From Mycobacterium sp. 1274756.6 (lineage in GTDB: Bacteria > Actinomycetota > Actinomycetes > Mycobacteriales > Mycobacteriaceae), in contig NZ_LZLJ01000049.1 of the NCBI RefSeq assembly GCF_001668625.1, positions 1 through 64,000 on the forward strand: a stretch of 64,000 nucleotides of DNA. The letters run 5' to 3'. The notes beneath the pieces were generated by a model that saw only the letters and a program-made list of their open reading frames with translations, searched no databases and had not been told where the DNA came from. This document shows, piece by piece, positions 42,643 to 52,210 of the stretch (the stretch's first letter is position 1; each line of letters starts with the position of its first letter). Made by a program: the position numbers and the translations under genes.

Positions 42643-44125
42643 ATGTTCGATACCTCAGCGTCGTCGCAGACCCCGGCGGGTTTCACCGGTCTCGATGACG
42701 CCGCGGTGTTCGACCTCATGAGCGCGGCGGCACGCCAGCAGAACATCATGTGCGCCCGGGAGCTGGCCGCCATGGGCGAGCTGTACGCACGTCGCGCCCC
42801 CGAGAGCCAGACCGACAAGGAGCTTTGGGCGCTCGACGGTCACGCGGAGTTGGTCGCCGAACTCTCCGCTGCGCTGCGGATCAGCCGGGGACGCGCCCAC
42901 AGTCGGCTGCAATATGCGATCACCCTGCGGGAGCGGCTGCCCCGCTTCGCCGAGGTTTTCGCCCGCGGTGACGTCGATTTTCGGGTGATGGCCGCCGTGG
43001 TGCATCGCACCGAGCTGGTCTACGACCCGGACGTGGTGGCCAAGTTGGACAAGGCGATCGCGGCCCACGCCAACCGATGGATGCGCCTCTCCGCGCCCAA
43101 ACTGGCCGAACGCATCGACATGTGGGTGGCTCGGTTCGATCCGGCCGGCACTCGCGTGCCGGGCAAGCGGAACGAGGACCGCTACGTCGCCATCGAGCCG
43201 ATCGGTGCCGGTCTGGCCGCGGTTTGGGCGCAGCTGCACGGAACCGACGGAGCCGCCCTCGACAGCCGCCTGGATGCGCTGGCCGGCACCGTCTGTCCCG
43301 ACGATCCGCGCACCAAGAAGCAGCGCCGCGCCGACGCGTTGGGGGCGCTGGTTGCCGGTCTCGATGCGATGCGCTGCCTCTAGCGGCTCGCCGGACTGTG
43401 CTGCGGCACGCCGCAGTCCCGGCACCGAGATCGTCATCCATGTGCTGGCCGAGCAGTCCGCCGTCAGCGGCAAGACGGATGCGCCCGGTTATCTTCCCGG
43501 GTTCGGTCCGGTGCCGCCCGCTGCGCTGCGCGACATGGCGAACACGGCGAAATCCAAGCCCCTGCTGCTGCCGCCGGGGTGCCCCGAACGCGGGTATCGG
43601 CCGTCGGTGGCGCTCGCCGAGTTCATCCGATGCCGCGACCTCACCTGCCGGTTCCCGGACTGCGACCAGCCGGCGGCGGTATGCCAGATCGACCACACCG
43701 TGCCGTGGCCGCTCGGCCCGACGCACCCGTCAAACCTGAAGTTACTCTGCGTTTTCCATCATCTTCTGAAGACGTTCTACACCGGCGCGCAGGGATGGTC
43801 CGACCGACAGTTGGCCGACGGAACGGTGATCTGGACGTCCCCGAGTGGTCAGACCTACACCACCCACCCCGACGGCGCGGTGTTCTTCCCGGTGCTCGGC
43901 TCGCCCACCGGCGAACTCTCGATTCGGGTCGGAGATCGGCTGCCGGACAGCGTTCGCGGCCTGATGATGCCGAGTCGACGCTGCACCCGCGCCCAGGATC
44001 GGGAGCGTCGCATCATCGCCGAGCGTCGTATCAACGAAGAGCGGCTGGCGCGCGAGCGCCGGATCGCGCACCGGCGACGACGCAAGCAGGAACTGCTCGA
44101 CAAGTTCCATCCGCCGCCGTTTTAG
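42643..44125 (+). pseudogene. Frameshifted DUF222/HNH endonuclease (13E12-type)
   Basis: The 5' part (42643-43383) encodes the DUF222 domain and ends at TAG after DALGALVAGLDAMRC. The 3' part continues in the next frame with GSPDCAAA, then the HNH region: cysteines in [18 protein letters not shown], and [10 protein letters not shown], and a very basic C-terminus. Removing one base near 43375-43385 would restore one protein of about 494 residues. The family is the multi-copy 13E12 repeat group of mycobacteria, which is mobile in origin. It could be a real pseudogene or a sequencing error; there is no homopolymer at the break. GC content and codon use are slightly less biased than in the neighbours. 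Confidence 0.85.
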
Positions 44126-44586
44126 CCGGCTCCGCGCGCCCCCAACACCTCCAGCGCCTTGTCGGCGTGGGTCTCCATGCTGAATTCACTGGCGATCACC
44201 TCGAGCACCCGCCGGTCGGTGTCGATGACGAACGTCGTGCGCTTCACCGGCAACAGTCGGCCCAGCAGACCGCGCTTCACCCCGAATTGGGTCGCGACCG
44301 TCCCGTCGGGGTCGGACAGCAGCGGGTAGTCGAAGCTGTATTTCTCGGCGAACTTCGCCTGCTTGGCCACCGGGTCCGCGCTGATCCCGACCCGGGTCGC
44401 GCCCGCCGCGGCGAACTCCGCGGTGAGGTTGCGGAAGTGGCAGGCCTCTTTCGTGCAGCCGGGCGTCAACGCCGCCGGATAGAAGAACAGCACCACCGGG
44501 CCGTCGGCCAGCAGGCCGCTGAGGCGGCGCGGCGTTCCGGTCTGGTCGGGCAGTTCGAAGTCGGCCACCAGGTCACCAGGTTTCAT
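44122..44586 (-). CDS. bcpB: Thioredoxin-dependent peroxiredoxin BcpB
   Basis: The 154-residue atypical two-cysteine peroxiredoxin (bacterioferritin comigratory type) reduces hydrogen peroxide and organic peroxides. The peroxidatic cysteine is Cys44 and the resolving cysteine Cys49 in [10 protein letters not shown]. It corresponds to Rv1608c (recalled). Start ATG 44586 follows minus-strand TAGCGT by 7 nt (44599-44594), so it is probably leaderless. It diverges from trpE and shares a TTAG stop with the HNH gene. Confidence 0.93.
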   Translation of the reverse strand: MKPGDLVADFELPDQTGTPRRLSGLLADGPVVLFFYPAALTPGCTKEACHFRNLTAEFAAAGATRVGISADPVAKQAKFAEKYSFDYPLLSDPDGTVATQFGVKRGLLGRLLPVKRTTFVIDTDRRVLEVIASEFSMETHADKALEVLGARGAG

Positions 44587-44593
44587 GCCCGCC

Positions 44594-44599
44594 ACGCTA
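44594..44599 (-). promoter_or_regulatory. Candidate -10 element for bcpB
   Basis: TAGCGT on the minus strand, 7 nt before the bcpB ATG. It is the same hexamer and nearly the same spacing as at the amidohydrolase gene. Confidence 0.5.
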
Positions 44600-44637
44600 C
44601 GCCGGACCGCAACTCGCGGTCTGGGAGGATAAGCGTC

Positions 44638-46176
44638 GTGCACACCGACAACGCCGCCACGCTGTCCCGGGAGGATTTCCGAGCGCTGGCCGCCGAGCAC
44701 CGCGTGGTCGCGGTCACCCGCAAGGTGCTCGCGGACGCCGAGACACCGCTGTCGGCGTACCGCAAGCTCGGCGCCGATCGGCCCGGCACCTTCCTGCTGG
44801 AGTCGGCCGAGAACGGCCGGTCGTGGTCGCGGTGGTCGTTCATCGGCGCTGGCGCGCCCACCGCGCTGACCGTGCGCGACGGCGCCGCGTTCTGGCTGGG
44901 CACCCCGCCGCAGGGCGCTCCGACCGGCGGTGACCCGCTGCAGGTGCTCGACGCCACCCTGCGCCTGCTGGCCACCGCCACCCCGCCGGGGCTGCCGCCG
45001 CTGTCCAGCGGCATGGTCGGGTTCTTCAGCTACGACCTGGTGCGCCGGCTGGAGCGGTTGCCGGAGTTGGCCGACGACGATCTCGGCCTGCCGGACATGC
45101 TGATGCTGCTGGCCACCGACATCGCGGCCGTCGACCACCACGAGGGCACCATCACCCTCATCGCCAACGCGGTGAACTGGGACGGCACCGCCGAGCGGGT
45201 CGATGAGGCCTACGACGACGCCGTCGCGCGCCTCGACGTCATGGCCGCCGCCCTCGACCAGCCGCTGCCGTCGACGGTGGCCACCTTCACCCGGCCGGAG
45301 CCGCAGTACCGGTCGCAGCGCACCGAGGAGGAGTACGGGGCGATCGTGGATCGGCTGGTCGGCGAGATCGAGGCCGGCGAGGCTTTCCAGGTGGTGCCCT
45401 CGCAACGCTTCGAGATGGACACCCCGGTGGACCCCATCGACGTCTATCGGATGCTGCGGGTCTCCAATCCGAGCCCGTACATGTACCTGATGCACATTCC
45501 GGCCGAGGACGGTTCGTTGGCGTTCTCGATCGTCGGGTCCAGCCCGGAGGCACTGGTCACGGTGCAGGACGGTCGGGCGACCACCCACCCGATCGCCGGC
45601 ACCCGGTGGCGTGGCGCCACCGAGGAGGAGGACCAGCTGCTGGAGAAGGACCTGCTGGCCGACGAAAAAGAGCGCGCCGAGCACCTGATGCTGGTCGACC
45701 TGGGCCGCAACGACCTGGGCCGGGTCTGCCAACCGGGCACGGTGCGCGTCGAGGACTACAGCCACATCGAGCGCTACAGCCACGTCATGCATCTGGTGTC
45801 CACGGTGACCGGTCTGCTGGCTGAGGGCCGGTCGGCGCTGGACGCGGTGACCGCCTGCTTCCCGGCGGGCACGTTGTCGGGGGCGCCCAAGGTGCGCGCG
45901 ATGGAGTTGATCGAGCAGGTCGAGAAGACCCGGCGGGGTCTGTACGGCGGCGTCGTGGGCTACCTCGACTTCGCCGGCAACGCCGACTTCGCCATCGCCA
46001 TCCGCACCGCGCTGATGCGCGACGGCACCGCCTACGTGCAGGCCGGCGGCGGGGTGGTGGCCGACTCCAACGGGCCCTATGAGTACGCCGAAGCCCGCAA
46101 CAAGGCCCGGGCGGTGCTGGCGGCCGTCGCCGCAGCCCAGACCCTGGCCGCACCCGCGGGAGACCGCGATGGCTGA
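44638..46176 (+). CDS. trpE: Anthranilate synthase component I
   Basis: TrpE makes anthranilate from chorismate with ammonia from a TrpG glutaminase encoded elsewhere. The 512-residue protein has the tryptophan-sensing segment [18 protein letters not shown] at residues 52-69 and the chorismate-binding C-terminal domain with [38 protein letters not shown] and the final [15 protein letters not shown] 44638 follows GGGAGG by 9 nt. There are only 51 bp to bcpB, too few for a leader-peptide attenuator. Confidence 0.96.
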   Translation: MHTDNAATLSREDFRALAAEHRVVAVTRKVLADAETPLSAYRKLGADRPGTFLLESAENGRSWSRWSFIGAGAPTALTVRDGAAFWLGTPPQGAPTGGDPLQVLDATLRLLATATPPGLPPLSSGMVGFFSYDLVRRLERLPELADDDLGLPDMLMLLATDIAAVDHHEGTITLIANAVNWDGTAERVDEAYDDAVARLDVMAAALDQPLPSTVATFTRPEPQYRSQRTEEEYGAIVDRLVGEIEAGEAFQVVPSQRFEMDTPVDPIDVYRMLRVSNPSPYMYLMHIPAEDGSLAFSIVGSSPEALVTVQDGRATTHPIAGTRWRGATEEEDQLLEKDLLADEKERAEHLMLVDLGRNDLGRVCQPGTVRVEDYSHIERYSHVMHLVSTVTGLLAEGRSALDAVTACFPAGTLSGAPKVRAMELIEQVEKTRRGLYGGVVGYLDFAGNADFAIAIRTALMRDGTAYVQAGGGVVADSNGPYEYAEARNKARAVLAAVAAAQTLAAPAGDRDG

Positions 46177-46783
46177 ATCCGGTTCGCGGCGCCCGCTGAC
46201 GATCGCCCAGGTACTGCTCGCGGTGGCCGCCGCCGCGCTCTGGGTGGCCTCCCGGCTGCCGTGGGTGAGCATCCGGTCCTTCGACGAGTTGGGCCCGCCC
46301 ACGACGACGACACTCTCCGGCGCCGAATGGTCGACGGTGTTGTTGCCGGCCGCGCTGGTGCTGCTGGCCGCCGTGGTCGCCGCGCTGGCGGTGCGCGGGT
46401 GGCCGTTGCGGGTCTTGGCGCTGCTGGTCGCGGCGTTGAGCCTGGCCCTGGGCTATCTGGCGATCGGGCAGTGGGCGGCCAGCGATGTCGCGGCGCGGGC
46501 GGCCCACCTGGCCCAGATCCCGGTCCAGTCGCTGACCGCGGGCACCGAGCGGCATCTGCTCGGTGCCGGGATCACGATGGTCGCCGCGGTGTGTGCGCTG
46601 GTCGCAGCGGTGCTGCTGATGCGGTCGGGGGCCGGCCGTGGTGCTGCCACGAAGTACGCCACCCCGGCCGCGCGCCGGGAGAGCGCCCAGGATGACGACG
46701 CCGAGGCCGGGCCGATGTCGGAGCGGCTGATCTGGGACGCGCTCGATGAGGGTCGCGACCCGACGGACACCGAGGGGCGGTGA
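46169..46783 (+). CDS. Trp-operon-associated membrane protein (Rv1610-like)
   Basis: The 204-residue protein has four hydrophobic helices (about 11-30, 54-75, 80-98 and 129-152), a loop with the SRLPWVSI start, and a charged cytosolic C-terminus. It is the conserved membrane protein found between trpE and trpC in mycobacteria (TIGR02234 group). The role is unknown. It overlaps trpE by 8 bp. Confidence 0.88.
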   Translation: MAESGSRRPLTIAQVLLAVAAAALWVASRLPWVSIRSFDELGPPTTTTLSGAEWSTVLLPAALVLLAAVVAALAVRGWPLRVLALLVAALSLALGYLAIGQWAASDVAARAAHLAQIPVQSLTAGTERHLLGAGITMVAAVCALVAAVLLMRSGAGRGAATKYATPAARRESAQDDDAEAGPMSERLIWDALDEGRDPTDTEGR

Positions 46784-46805
46784 GCAACGATGCGGTGCCG
46801 ACGGC

Positions 46806-46811
46806 TACCCT
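46806..46811 (+). promoter_or_regulatory. Candidate internal -10 element for trpC-trpB-trpA
   Basis: TACCCT lies 37 nt before the trpC ATG in the 65-bp gap after the membrane gene, followed by GGAAGGA near the start. This is a possible internal promoter with a short leader. Confidence 0.4.
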
Positions 46812-46848
46812 TCGAGGTGCATCAACGCGTGGGAAGGAACCGACAGCC

Positions 46849-47667
46849 ATGAGCTCGGCGACAGTGCTCGACTCCATCATCGAGGGAGTCCGTGCCGACG
46901 TTGCCGCTCGCGAGGCGCGCATCAGCCTTGCCGAGGTCAAGGCGGCCGCCGAATCGGTTCCTGCGCCACTCGACGTGATGGCGGCTCTGCGGGAGCCCGG
47001 CATCGGGGTGATCGCCGAGGTGAAGCGCTCGAGCCCGTCGAAGGGACAGCTTTCCGACATTCCGGACCCGGCCGAGTTGGCGCAAGCCTACGAAGCCGGC
47101 GGCGCCCGCGTCGTCAGCGTCCTCACCGAGGAGCGCCGCTTCGGCGGTTCGCTCGACGACCTGGACGCGGTGCGCGCGGCGGTGTCCATCCCGGTGCTTC
47201 GGAAAGACTTTATTGTTCGCCCGTACCAGATTCACGAGGCGCGCGCCCACGGCGCGGACATGCTGCTGCTCATCGTCGCGGCGTTGGAGCAGCAGGCGCT
47301 GGTCTCCCTGCTGGAGCGCACCGAATCGTTGGGGATGACCGCCTTGGTCGAGGTGCACACCGAGGAGGAGGCCGACCGGGCGCTGCAGGCCGAGGCCAAG
47401 GTCATCGGTGTGAACGCCCGGAACCTGAAAACACTTGAGGTGGACCGCGATTGCTTCGCGCGCATCGCACCCGGGTTGCCCAGCAACATCATTCGGGTTG
47501 CGGAATCCGGCGTGCGCGGACCGGCCGATCTGCTGGCTTACGCCGGGGCCGGCGCGGACGCGGTCCTGGTCGGCGAAGGACTGGTCACCAGCGGCGACCC
47601 GCGGGTGGCCGTCGCCGACCTGGTCACCGCCGGCACGCATCCGTCCTGCCCGAAACCGACCCGCTAA
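46849..47667 (+). CDS. trpC: Indole-3-glycerol phosphate synthase
   Basis: TrpC closes the indole ring from CdRP, the product of PriA/TrpF. The 272-residue barrel has [13 protein letters not shown], the catalytic lysine and glutamate in LRKDFIV and [23 protein letters not shown] and [10 protein letters not shown]. The frame is open to a GTG at 46780, but ATG 46849 follows a GGAAGGA site and gives the usual N-terminus. TrpF is not fused, as in other actinobacteria. Confidence 0.95.
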   Translation: MSSATVLDSIIEGVRADVAAREARISLAEVKAAAESVPAPLDVMAALREPGIGVIAEVKRSSPSKGQLSDIPDPAELAQAYEAGGARVVSVLTEERRFGGSLDDLDAVRAAVSIPVLRKDFIVRPYQIHEARAHGADMLLLIVAALEQQALVSLLERTESLGMTALVEVHTEEEADRALQAEAKVIGVNARNLKTLEVDRDCFARIAPGLPSNIIRVAESGVRGPADLLAYAGAGADAVLVGEGLVTSGDPRVAVADLVTAGTHPSCPKPTR

Positions 47668-47675
47668 CCGGTTTG

Positions 47676-48944
47676 ATGGCCGGTTTGTCGGGTCCCGACC
47701 TGCCCCGCCCCAGCGCCGCGGTCGCTGAACCCACGGCGCACGAGCCCGACTCCCGGGGGCATTTCGGTGTCTACGGTGGTCGATTCGTCGCCGAAGCCCT
47801 GATGGCGGTCATCGAGGACGTCACCGTCGCCTACGACAAGGTGCGCAACGACCAGGAGTTCCTCGACACCCTCGACCGGTTGCAGACCCACTACAGCGGC
47901 CGACCCTCGCCGCTGTATGAGGCCACCCGGCTCAGCGAACACGCCGGGGGAGCGCGGCTGTTCCTGAAGCGCGAGGACCTCAACCACACCGGCTCGCACA
48001 AGATCAACAACGTCCTCGGCCAGGCGCTGCTGGCCAAGCACATGGGCAAGTCGCGGGTGATCGCCGAAACCGGCGCCGGCCAGCACGGGGTTGCCACCGC
48101 CACCGCCTGCGCGCTGCTCGGCCTGGACTGCGTCGTGTACATGGGTGCGGTGGACACCGCCCGCCAGGCGCTGAACGTGGCGCGGATGGAGTTGCTCGGC
48201 GCACGGGTGGTCTCGGTCGAAGCGGGATCGAAGACCCTCAAGGACGCCATCAACGAGGCGTTCCGCGACTGGGTCACCAACGCCGACACCACCTACTACT
48301 GTTTCGGGACGGCCGCGGGGCCGCATCCGTTCCCGGCCATGGTGCGCGACTTCCAGCGGATCATCGGCCTGGAGACCCGCGCCCAGATCCAGGCCCAGGC
48401 CGGGCGGTTGCCCGACGCGGTGACCGCCTGTATCGGCGGCGGCTCCAACGCGATCGGCATCTTCCACGCATTCATCGACGACCCGGCCGTGCGCCTGGTC
48501 GGCTACGAGGCGGCCGGCGACGGCGTCGACACCGGCAGGCACGCGGCCACCTTCACCGGCGGGTCACCGGGCGCCTTCCACGGCTCGTTCTCCTACCTGC
48601 TGCAGGACGACGACGGACAGACCATCGAGTCGCACTCGATCTCCGCCGGTTTGGACTACCCGGGCGTGGGGCCCGAGCATGCCTGGCTGCGCGACACCGG
48701 ACGCGCGGAGTACCGGCCCATCACCGACCGGGAGGCGATGGACGCCTTTGCGTTGCTGTGCCGCACCGAGGGCATTATTCCCGCGATCGAGTCGGCGCAC
48801 GCGGTCGCCGGAGCACTGAAACTCGGCGTCGAATTGGGCACCGGCGCGATCATCGTCGTGAACCTGTCCGGCCGCGGCGACAAGGACGTCGAGACGGCCG
48901 CGAAATGGTTCGGTCTGCTCGACGAGAACCGGGAGCAGGGATGA
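47676..48944 (+). CDS. trpB: Tryptophan synthase beta chain
   Basis: TrpB joins indole with serine using PLP. The 422-residue protein has [14 protein letters not shown], the PLP lysine in [29 protein letters not shown] and [13 protein letters not shown]. Start ATG 47676 is 9 bp after the trpC stop; a TTG one codon earlier is possible. The N-terminal 20 residues are variable in the family. It overlaps trpA by ATGA. Confidence 0.96.
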   Translation: MAGLSGPDLPRPSAAVAEPTAHEPDSRGHFGVYGGRFVAEALMAVIEDVTVAYDKVRNDQEFLDTLDRLQTHYSGRPSPLYEATRLSEHAGGARLFLKREDLNHTGSHKINNVLGQALLAKHMGKSRVIAETGAGQHGVATATACALLGLDCVVYMGAVDTARQALNVARMELLGARVVSVEAGSKTLKDAINEAFRDWVTNADTTYYCFGTAAGPHPFPAMVRDFQRIIGLETRAQIQAQAGRLPDAVTACIGGGSNAIGIFHAFIDDPAVRLVGYEAAGDGVDTGRHAATFTGGSPGAFHGSFSYLLQDDDGQTIESHSISAGLDYPGVGPEHAWLRDTGRAEYRPITDREAMDAFALLCRTEGIIPAIESAHAVAGALKLGVELGTGAIIVVNLSGRGDKDVETAAKWFGLLDENREQG

Positions 48945-49747
48945 CGGCGGGTCCGCAGAGCCGGCTGGACGGGCTGTTCAGCGCGAGCCGTGCCGAAAAC
49001 CGTTCCACTCTCATCGGTTATCTGCCCACCGGCTATCCGGATGTGCCGACCTCCATCGCGGCGATGACCACGCTGGTGGAAAACGGTTGCGACATCGTCG
49101 AAGTCGGCGTGCCGTACTCCGATCCGGGGATGGACGGCCCGACGATCGCGGCGGCGGCCGCGGCTGCGCTGCGGGGCGGAGTGCGGGTCCGCGACACGCT
49201 GTCGGCGGTCGAGGCCATCAGCAACGCGGGTGGGCGTGCCGTGGTCATGACGTATTGGAATCCCGTGCTGCGCTACGGAGTCGACGCGTTCGCGCGCGAC
49301 CTGGCCGCCGCCGGCGCCGACGGCTTGATCACCCCTGACCTCATCGTCGACGAGGCCGACGAGTGGCTGGCCGCCTCGGATGCGCACGGCCTCGACCGCA
49401 TCTTCCTGGTGGCCCCGTCGTCGACCGCGCAGCGGCTGGAGGAAACCGTCAAAACGACACGTGGTTTCGTCTATGCCGCCTCGACGATGGGGGTGACCGG
49501 CGCTCGCGACGCGGTGTCGGACGCCGCACCGGAGTTGGTGCGGCGAGTCCGAGCCGTCTCCGATATTCCGGTCGGTGTCGGGCTGGGGGTGCGGTCGCGT
49601 GCGCAGGCCGCCGAAATAGGCAGTTATGCCGACGGGGTGATCGTCGGCTCGGCGCTGGTCTCCGCTCTGACCGATTCCCTGTCGGCTCTGGGGAATCTGA
49701 CGGCCGAACTGGTTGCTGGTGTGCGGCAAAGGACTGCCCAAACCTGA
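48941..49747 (+). CDS. trpA: Tryptophan synthase alpha chain
   Basis: TrpA cleaves indole-glycerol phosphate and channels indole to TrpB. The 268-residue barrel has [24 protein letters not shown] with the catalytic aspartate, [21 protein letters not shown] and [10 protein letters not shown]. The site reads SDPGMDGP, a form also found in M. tuberculosis TrpA, where most bacteria have SDPLADGP. It is followed by lgt 13 bp downstream. Confidence 0.96.
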   Translation: MTAGPQSRLDGLFSASRAENRSTLIGYLPTGYPDVPTSIAAMTTLVENGCDIVEVGVPYSDPGMDGPTIAAAAAAALRGGVRVRDTLSAVEAISNAGGRAVVMTYWNPVLRYGVDAFARDLAAAGADGLITPDLIVDEADEWLAASDAHGLDRIFLVAPSSTAQRLEETVKTTRGFVYAASTMGVTGARDAVSDAAPELVRRVRAVSDIPVGVGLGVRSRAQAAEIGSYADGVIVGSALVSALTDSLSALGNLTAELVAGVRQRTAQT

Positions 49748-49760
49748 GGACTTTCCCATC

Positions 49761-51977
49761 ATGATGACCGATCTGCTGACCTACCTGCCGAGCCCGCCGC
49801 GCGGCGTTTGGTATCTGGGACCGATCCCGCTCCGCGCGTACGCGCTGTGCATCGTCGCCGGCATCCTGGCGGCGCTGTGGCTCGGCGACCGCCGTTGGGT
49901 GGCGCGGGGCGGCGACCGTGGGGTCGTCTACGACATCGCGTTGTGGGCGGTGCCGTTCGGTCTGCTGGGCGGCCGGATCTATCACGTGATCACCGACTGG
50001 CCGAAGTATGTCCCGGGCGGCGAGGTCGGACCGTCGGGTATCTGGCGAATCTGGGACGGCGGTCTCGGAATCTGGGGTGCGGTGGCCCTCGGTGCGGTGG
50101 GGGCGTGGATCGGGTGTCGGCGCCGCGGCATCCCGCTGCCAGCGTTCGGTGATGCGATCGCGCCGGGCATCATCCTGGCTCAGGCGATCGGCCGGCTGGG
50201 CAACTACTTCAACCAGGAGCTCTACGGCCGGGAGACCACGCAACCGTGGGGGCTGGAGATCTTCAACCGCGGCCCCAACGGCTGCCTCGGCGTCCAACCC
50301 TTCGACGGGGTGTCGACGGGCGAAGTATGCGCCATCGTGCACCCGACCTTCCTCTACGAGTTGGTGTGGAACCTGCTCGTTTTCGCGCTGCTGCTCTACG
50401 TCGACCGCCGTTTCCGCCTCGGCCACGGCCGGCTGTTCGCGCTGTATGTGGCCGGCTACTGCGTCGGCCGGTTCGCCATCGAGTTGATGCGTTCGGATCC
50501 GGCGTCGATGCCGATCGCCGACATCCGGGTGAACTCCTTCACCGCCGCGCTGGTGTTCATCGGCGCGGTCGTCTACATGATTCTCGCGCCGAAGGGCCGG
50601 GAGAACCCGGCGTTGCTGGGGACCGGCGAGGCAGCCGAGGCCGGCGAGATCGACGAGATCGACGAGGCGGAGGAGGCGGCGCCGGAGCTCGCCGAGTCGG
50701 CTGCCGACGAAGGCTGGGCCGAGTCGGCCACGGGTGATGAAGGGGCTGCCGAAACGGTCGTAGCCGCGGCCGAACTCGCCGATGCCGACGAGGCCGAGAG
50801 CGAGGTCGCCGGGACCATCGAACCGGTCGAGGAGTCGGCGAGCGAAGACGCCGCCGGTGACGAAGCCGCCTCCGACGTGGACGCCACTGATTCCGACACG
50901 GGCGACGCCGAAGCCGACGAAACCGGGGCCGACGAAGAACCTGTCGGCGAGGACGAGGTGGACGTCGACGAAACCACACCGAGCGAAGTCGAAACCGACC
51001 AGGTAGACGACGTAAGCGACGAAGCCGAGCCGACTGCCCAGGAAGCAGAGGGCACCACCGAGACCGACCAAGACACCGACGAGGAGCCGGTGGCCGAAGA
51101 ACCGTCCGACGATATTGCGACAGTCGAAGACGCCACCGACACCGCCGAAACTCCACCAAGCGAAGACGAAACCACCCCGGCCGATACCGACCAGCCAGAC
51201 GACTCGAGCGACGAAGCCGAGCCGACTGCCCAGGACGCCACCGACACCGCTGAGACCGACCAAGACAGCGACGAAGAGCCAGTGGCCGAAGAACCGTCCG
51301 AAGACGTTGCGACAGTCGAAGACGCCACGGACACCGCCGAAACTCCACCAGAGGAAGACGAAACGGCATCTGCCGACACCGACCAGCCAGACGACACCAC
51401 CGACGAAGCCGAGCCGACTGCCCAGGACGCCACCGACACCGCTGAGAGCGACCAAGACAGCGACGAAGAGCCGGTGGCCGAAGAACCGTCCGAAGATATT
51501 CCGACAGTCGAGGACGCCACGGACACCGCCGAAACTCCACCAGAGGAAGACGAAACCGCCTCTGTCGATACCGACCAGCCAGACGACTCGAGCGGCGAAG
51601 CCGAGCCGACTGCGCAGGACGCCACCGACACCGCTGAGAGCGACCAAGACAGCGACGAAGAGCCGGTGGCCGAAGAACCGTCCGAAGACGTTGCGACAGT
51701 CGAAGACGAAAACGCCTCTGCCGAAACCGACCAGCCAGACGACACAGCAGACGAACCCGAACCACCCGCCCAGGACACTGACGGCACCACCGACACCGAG
51801 GCGAGCGACGACGAAACCGATCCGGCGGAGCCCACCTCCACGTCCGAAGACGACCACAGCGGCTCCGAACCGGAGCCGGCAGAAGAGCCTGCACCCGAAG
51901 CCACCAGCCCAACCGACGCCGAGCCGGAACCCCCGAAGAAACGCCGACGGTGGCGTCGCCGCGGCAAACGGTCGTAA
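49761..51977 (+). CDS. lgt: Prolipoprotein diacylglyceryl transferase, long acidic tail
   Basis: Lgt attaches diacylglycerol to the lipobox cysteine of prolipoproteins, before LspA acts. Residues 1 to about 275 form the catalytic membrane domain: RIYHVITDW, GGLGIWGAV, IGRLGNYFNQELYG and HPTFLYELVWN are intact. Residues 279-738 form a very acidic, low-complexity cytosolic tail rich in Glu, Asp, Thr, Ala and Pro. It includes four near-identical 64-residue repeats from residue 421 and ends in a basic cluster (PPKKRRRWRRRGKR). Tails occur on other mycobacterial Lgt proteins, but this one is longer than the M. tuberculosis protein as I recall it (about 468 residues). Start: GAGGA lies 11 nt before ATG 49761; ATG 49764 is equally possible. 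Confidence 0.93.
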   Translation: MMTDLLTYLPSPPRGVWYLGPIPLRAYALCIVAGILAALWLGDRRWVARGGDRGVVYDIALWAVPFGLLGGRIYHVITDWPKYVPGGEVGPSGIWRIWDGGLGIWGAVALGAVGAWIGCRRRGIPLPAFGDAIAPGIILAQAIGRLGNYFNQELYGRETTQPWGLEIFNRGPNGCLGVQPFDGVSTGEVCAIVHPTFLYELVWNLLVFALLLYVDRRFRLGHGRLFALYVAGYCVGRFAIELMRSDPASMPIADIRVNSFTAALVFIGAVVYMILAPKGRENPALLGTGEAAEAGEIDEIDEAEEAAPELAESAADEGWAESATGDEGAAETVVAAAELADADEAESEVAGTIEPVEESASEDAAGDEAASDVDATDSDTGDAEADETGADEEPVGEDEVDVDETTPSEVETDQVDDVSDEAEPTAQEAEGTTETDQDTDEEPVAEEPSDDIATVEDATDTAETPPSEDETTPADTDQPDDSSDEAEPTAQDATDTAETDQDSDEEPVAEEPSEDVATVEDATDTAETPPEEDETASADTDQPDDTTDEAEPTAQDATDTAESDQDSDEEPVAEEPSEDIPTVEDATDTAETPPEEDETASVDTDQPDDSSGEAEPTAQDATDTAESDQDSDEEPVAEEPSEDVATVEDENASAETDQPDDTADEPEPPAQDTDGTTDTEASDDETDPAEPTSTSEDDHSGSEPEPAEEPAPEATSPTDAEPEPPKKRRRWRRRGKRS
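51021..51752 (+). repeat. 192-bp tandem repeat inside lgt, four copies
   Basis: Units begin at 51021, 51213, 51405 and 51597 with an exact period of 192 bp (64 codons). The fourth unit lacks 36 bp (12 codons), and a diverged fifth begins at 51753. Copies are highly similar in DNA as well as protein, with unit start GAAGCCGAGCCGACTGC. All length changes keep the frame. This is a coding minisatellite that should vary between strains. Confidence 0.93.
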
Positions 51978-51985
51978 ACCGATCG

Positions 51986-52005
51986 AAAGGGCCACCGGGC
52001 CGTTT
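51986..52005 (+). terminator. Possible hairpin after lgt
   Basis: AAAGGGCC and GGCCGTTT around ACCG can pair (AAA-TTT and GGCC-GGCC with one G-G mismatch), 9 bp after the lgt stop and followed by T and C bases. It is a weak terminator candidate. The remaining gap up to pykA, to about 52198, holds nothing else I can name. Confidence 0.35.
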
Positions 52006-52198
52006 CCACCCGCGCCCGTCCACCGCGCCGCTTACGCCGTAAACGGTCGGGCACCAGCGCGGAGGCCCAAGGGGCCGACCGAATTTCACCTTCCGGCCAG
52101 GTTCCCTGCGAGCGCGAACCGGATGCCGCGGGGACGTCTGGAAACTAGATCCGCAACGCCCGGGCTCTTGCCGATCAGCAAAGTCCGCACCCCGCGAC

Positions 52199-52204
52199 TA
52201 TGCT
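52199..52204 (+). promoter_or_regulatory. Candidate -10 element for pykA
   Basis: TATGCT lies 6 nt before the pykA GTG with no Shine-Dalgarno. The same hexamer and spacing occur at the histidine kinase gene at 58977. Confidence 0.55.
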
Positions 52205-52210
52205 GAGGCC

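Noticed and set aside
42643..44125. Recently inserted mobile element around the HNH gene
   Set aside because: No inverted terminal repeats, target duplications or transposase are visible. The gene belongs to a dispersed family, but its boundaries here are ordinary intergenic sequence.
44587..44637. Leader-peptide attenuator or T-box before trpE
   Set aside because: Only 51 bp separate the divergent bcpB and trpE starts, with a ribosome site and no Trp codon run or terminator pair.
51021..51752. CRISPR-like or mobile repeat array
   Set aside because: Units are 192 bp with no short conserved repeat/unique spacer pattern, keep a reading frame, and code for the Lgt tail.
49449..51995. Long minus-strand frames opposite lgt, rich in Phe-Gly-Val-Gly or Ser-Ser-Val repeats
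   Set aside because: They only mirror the acidic repeat tail of lgt. There is no start context, and the lgt frame is continuous with a conserved catalytic domain.
52011..52198. A small gene in the lgt-pykA gap
   Set aside because: No frame has a start with ribosome site or -10 spacing together with a protein-like composition; the open frames are shadows of the lgt end.
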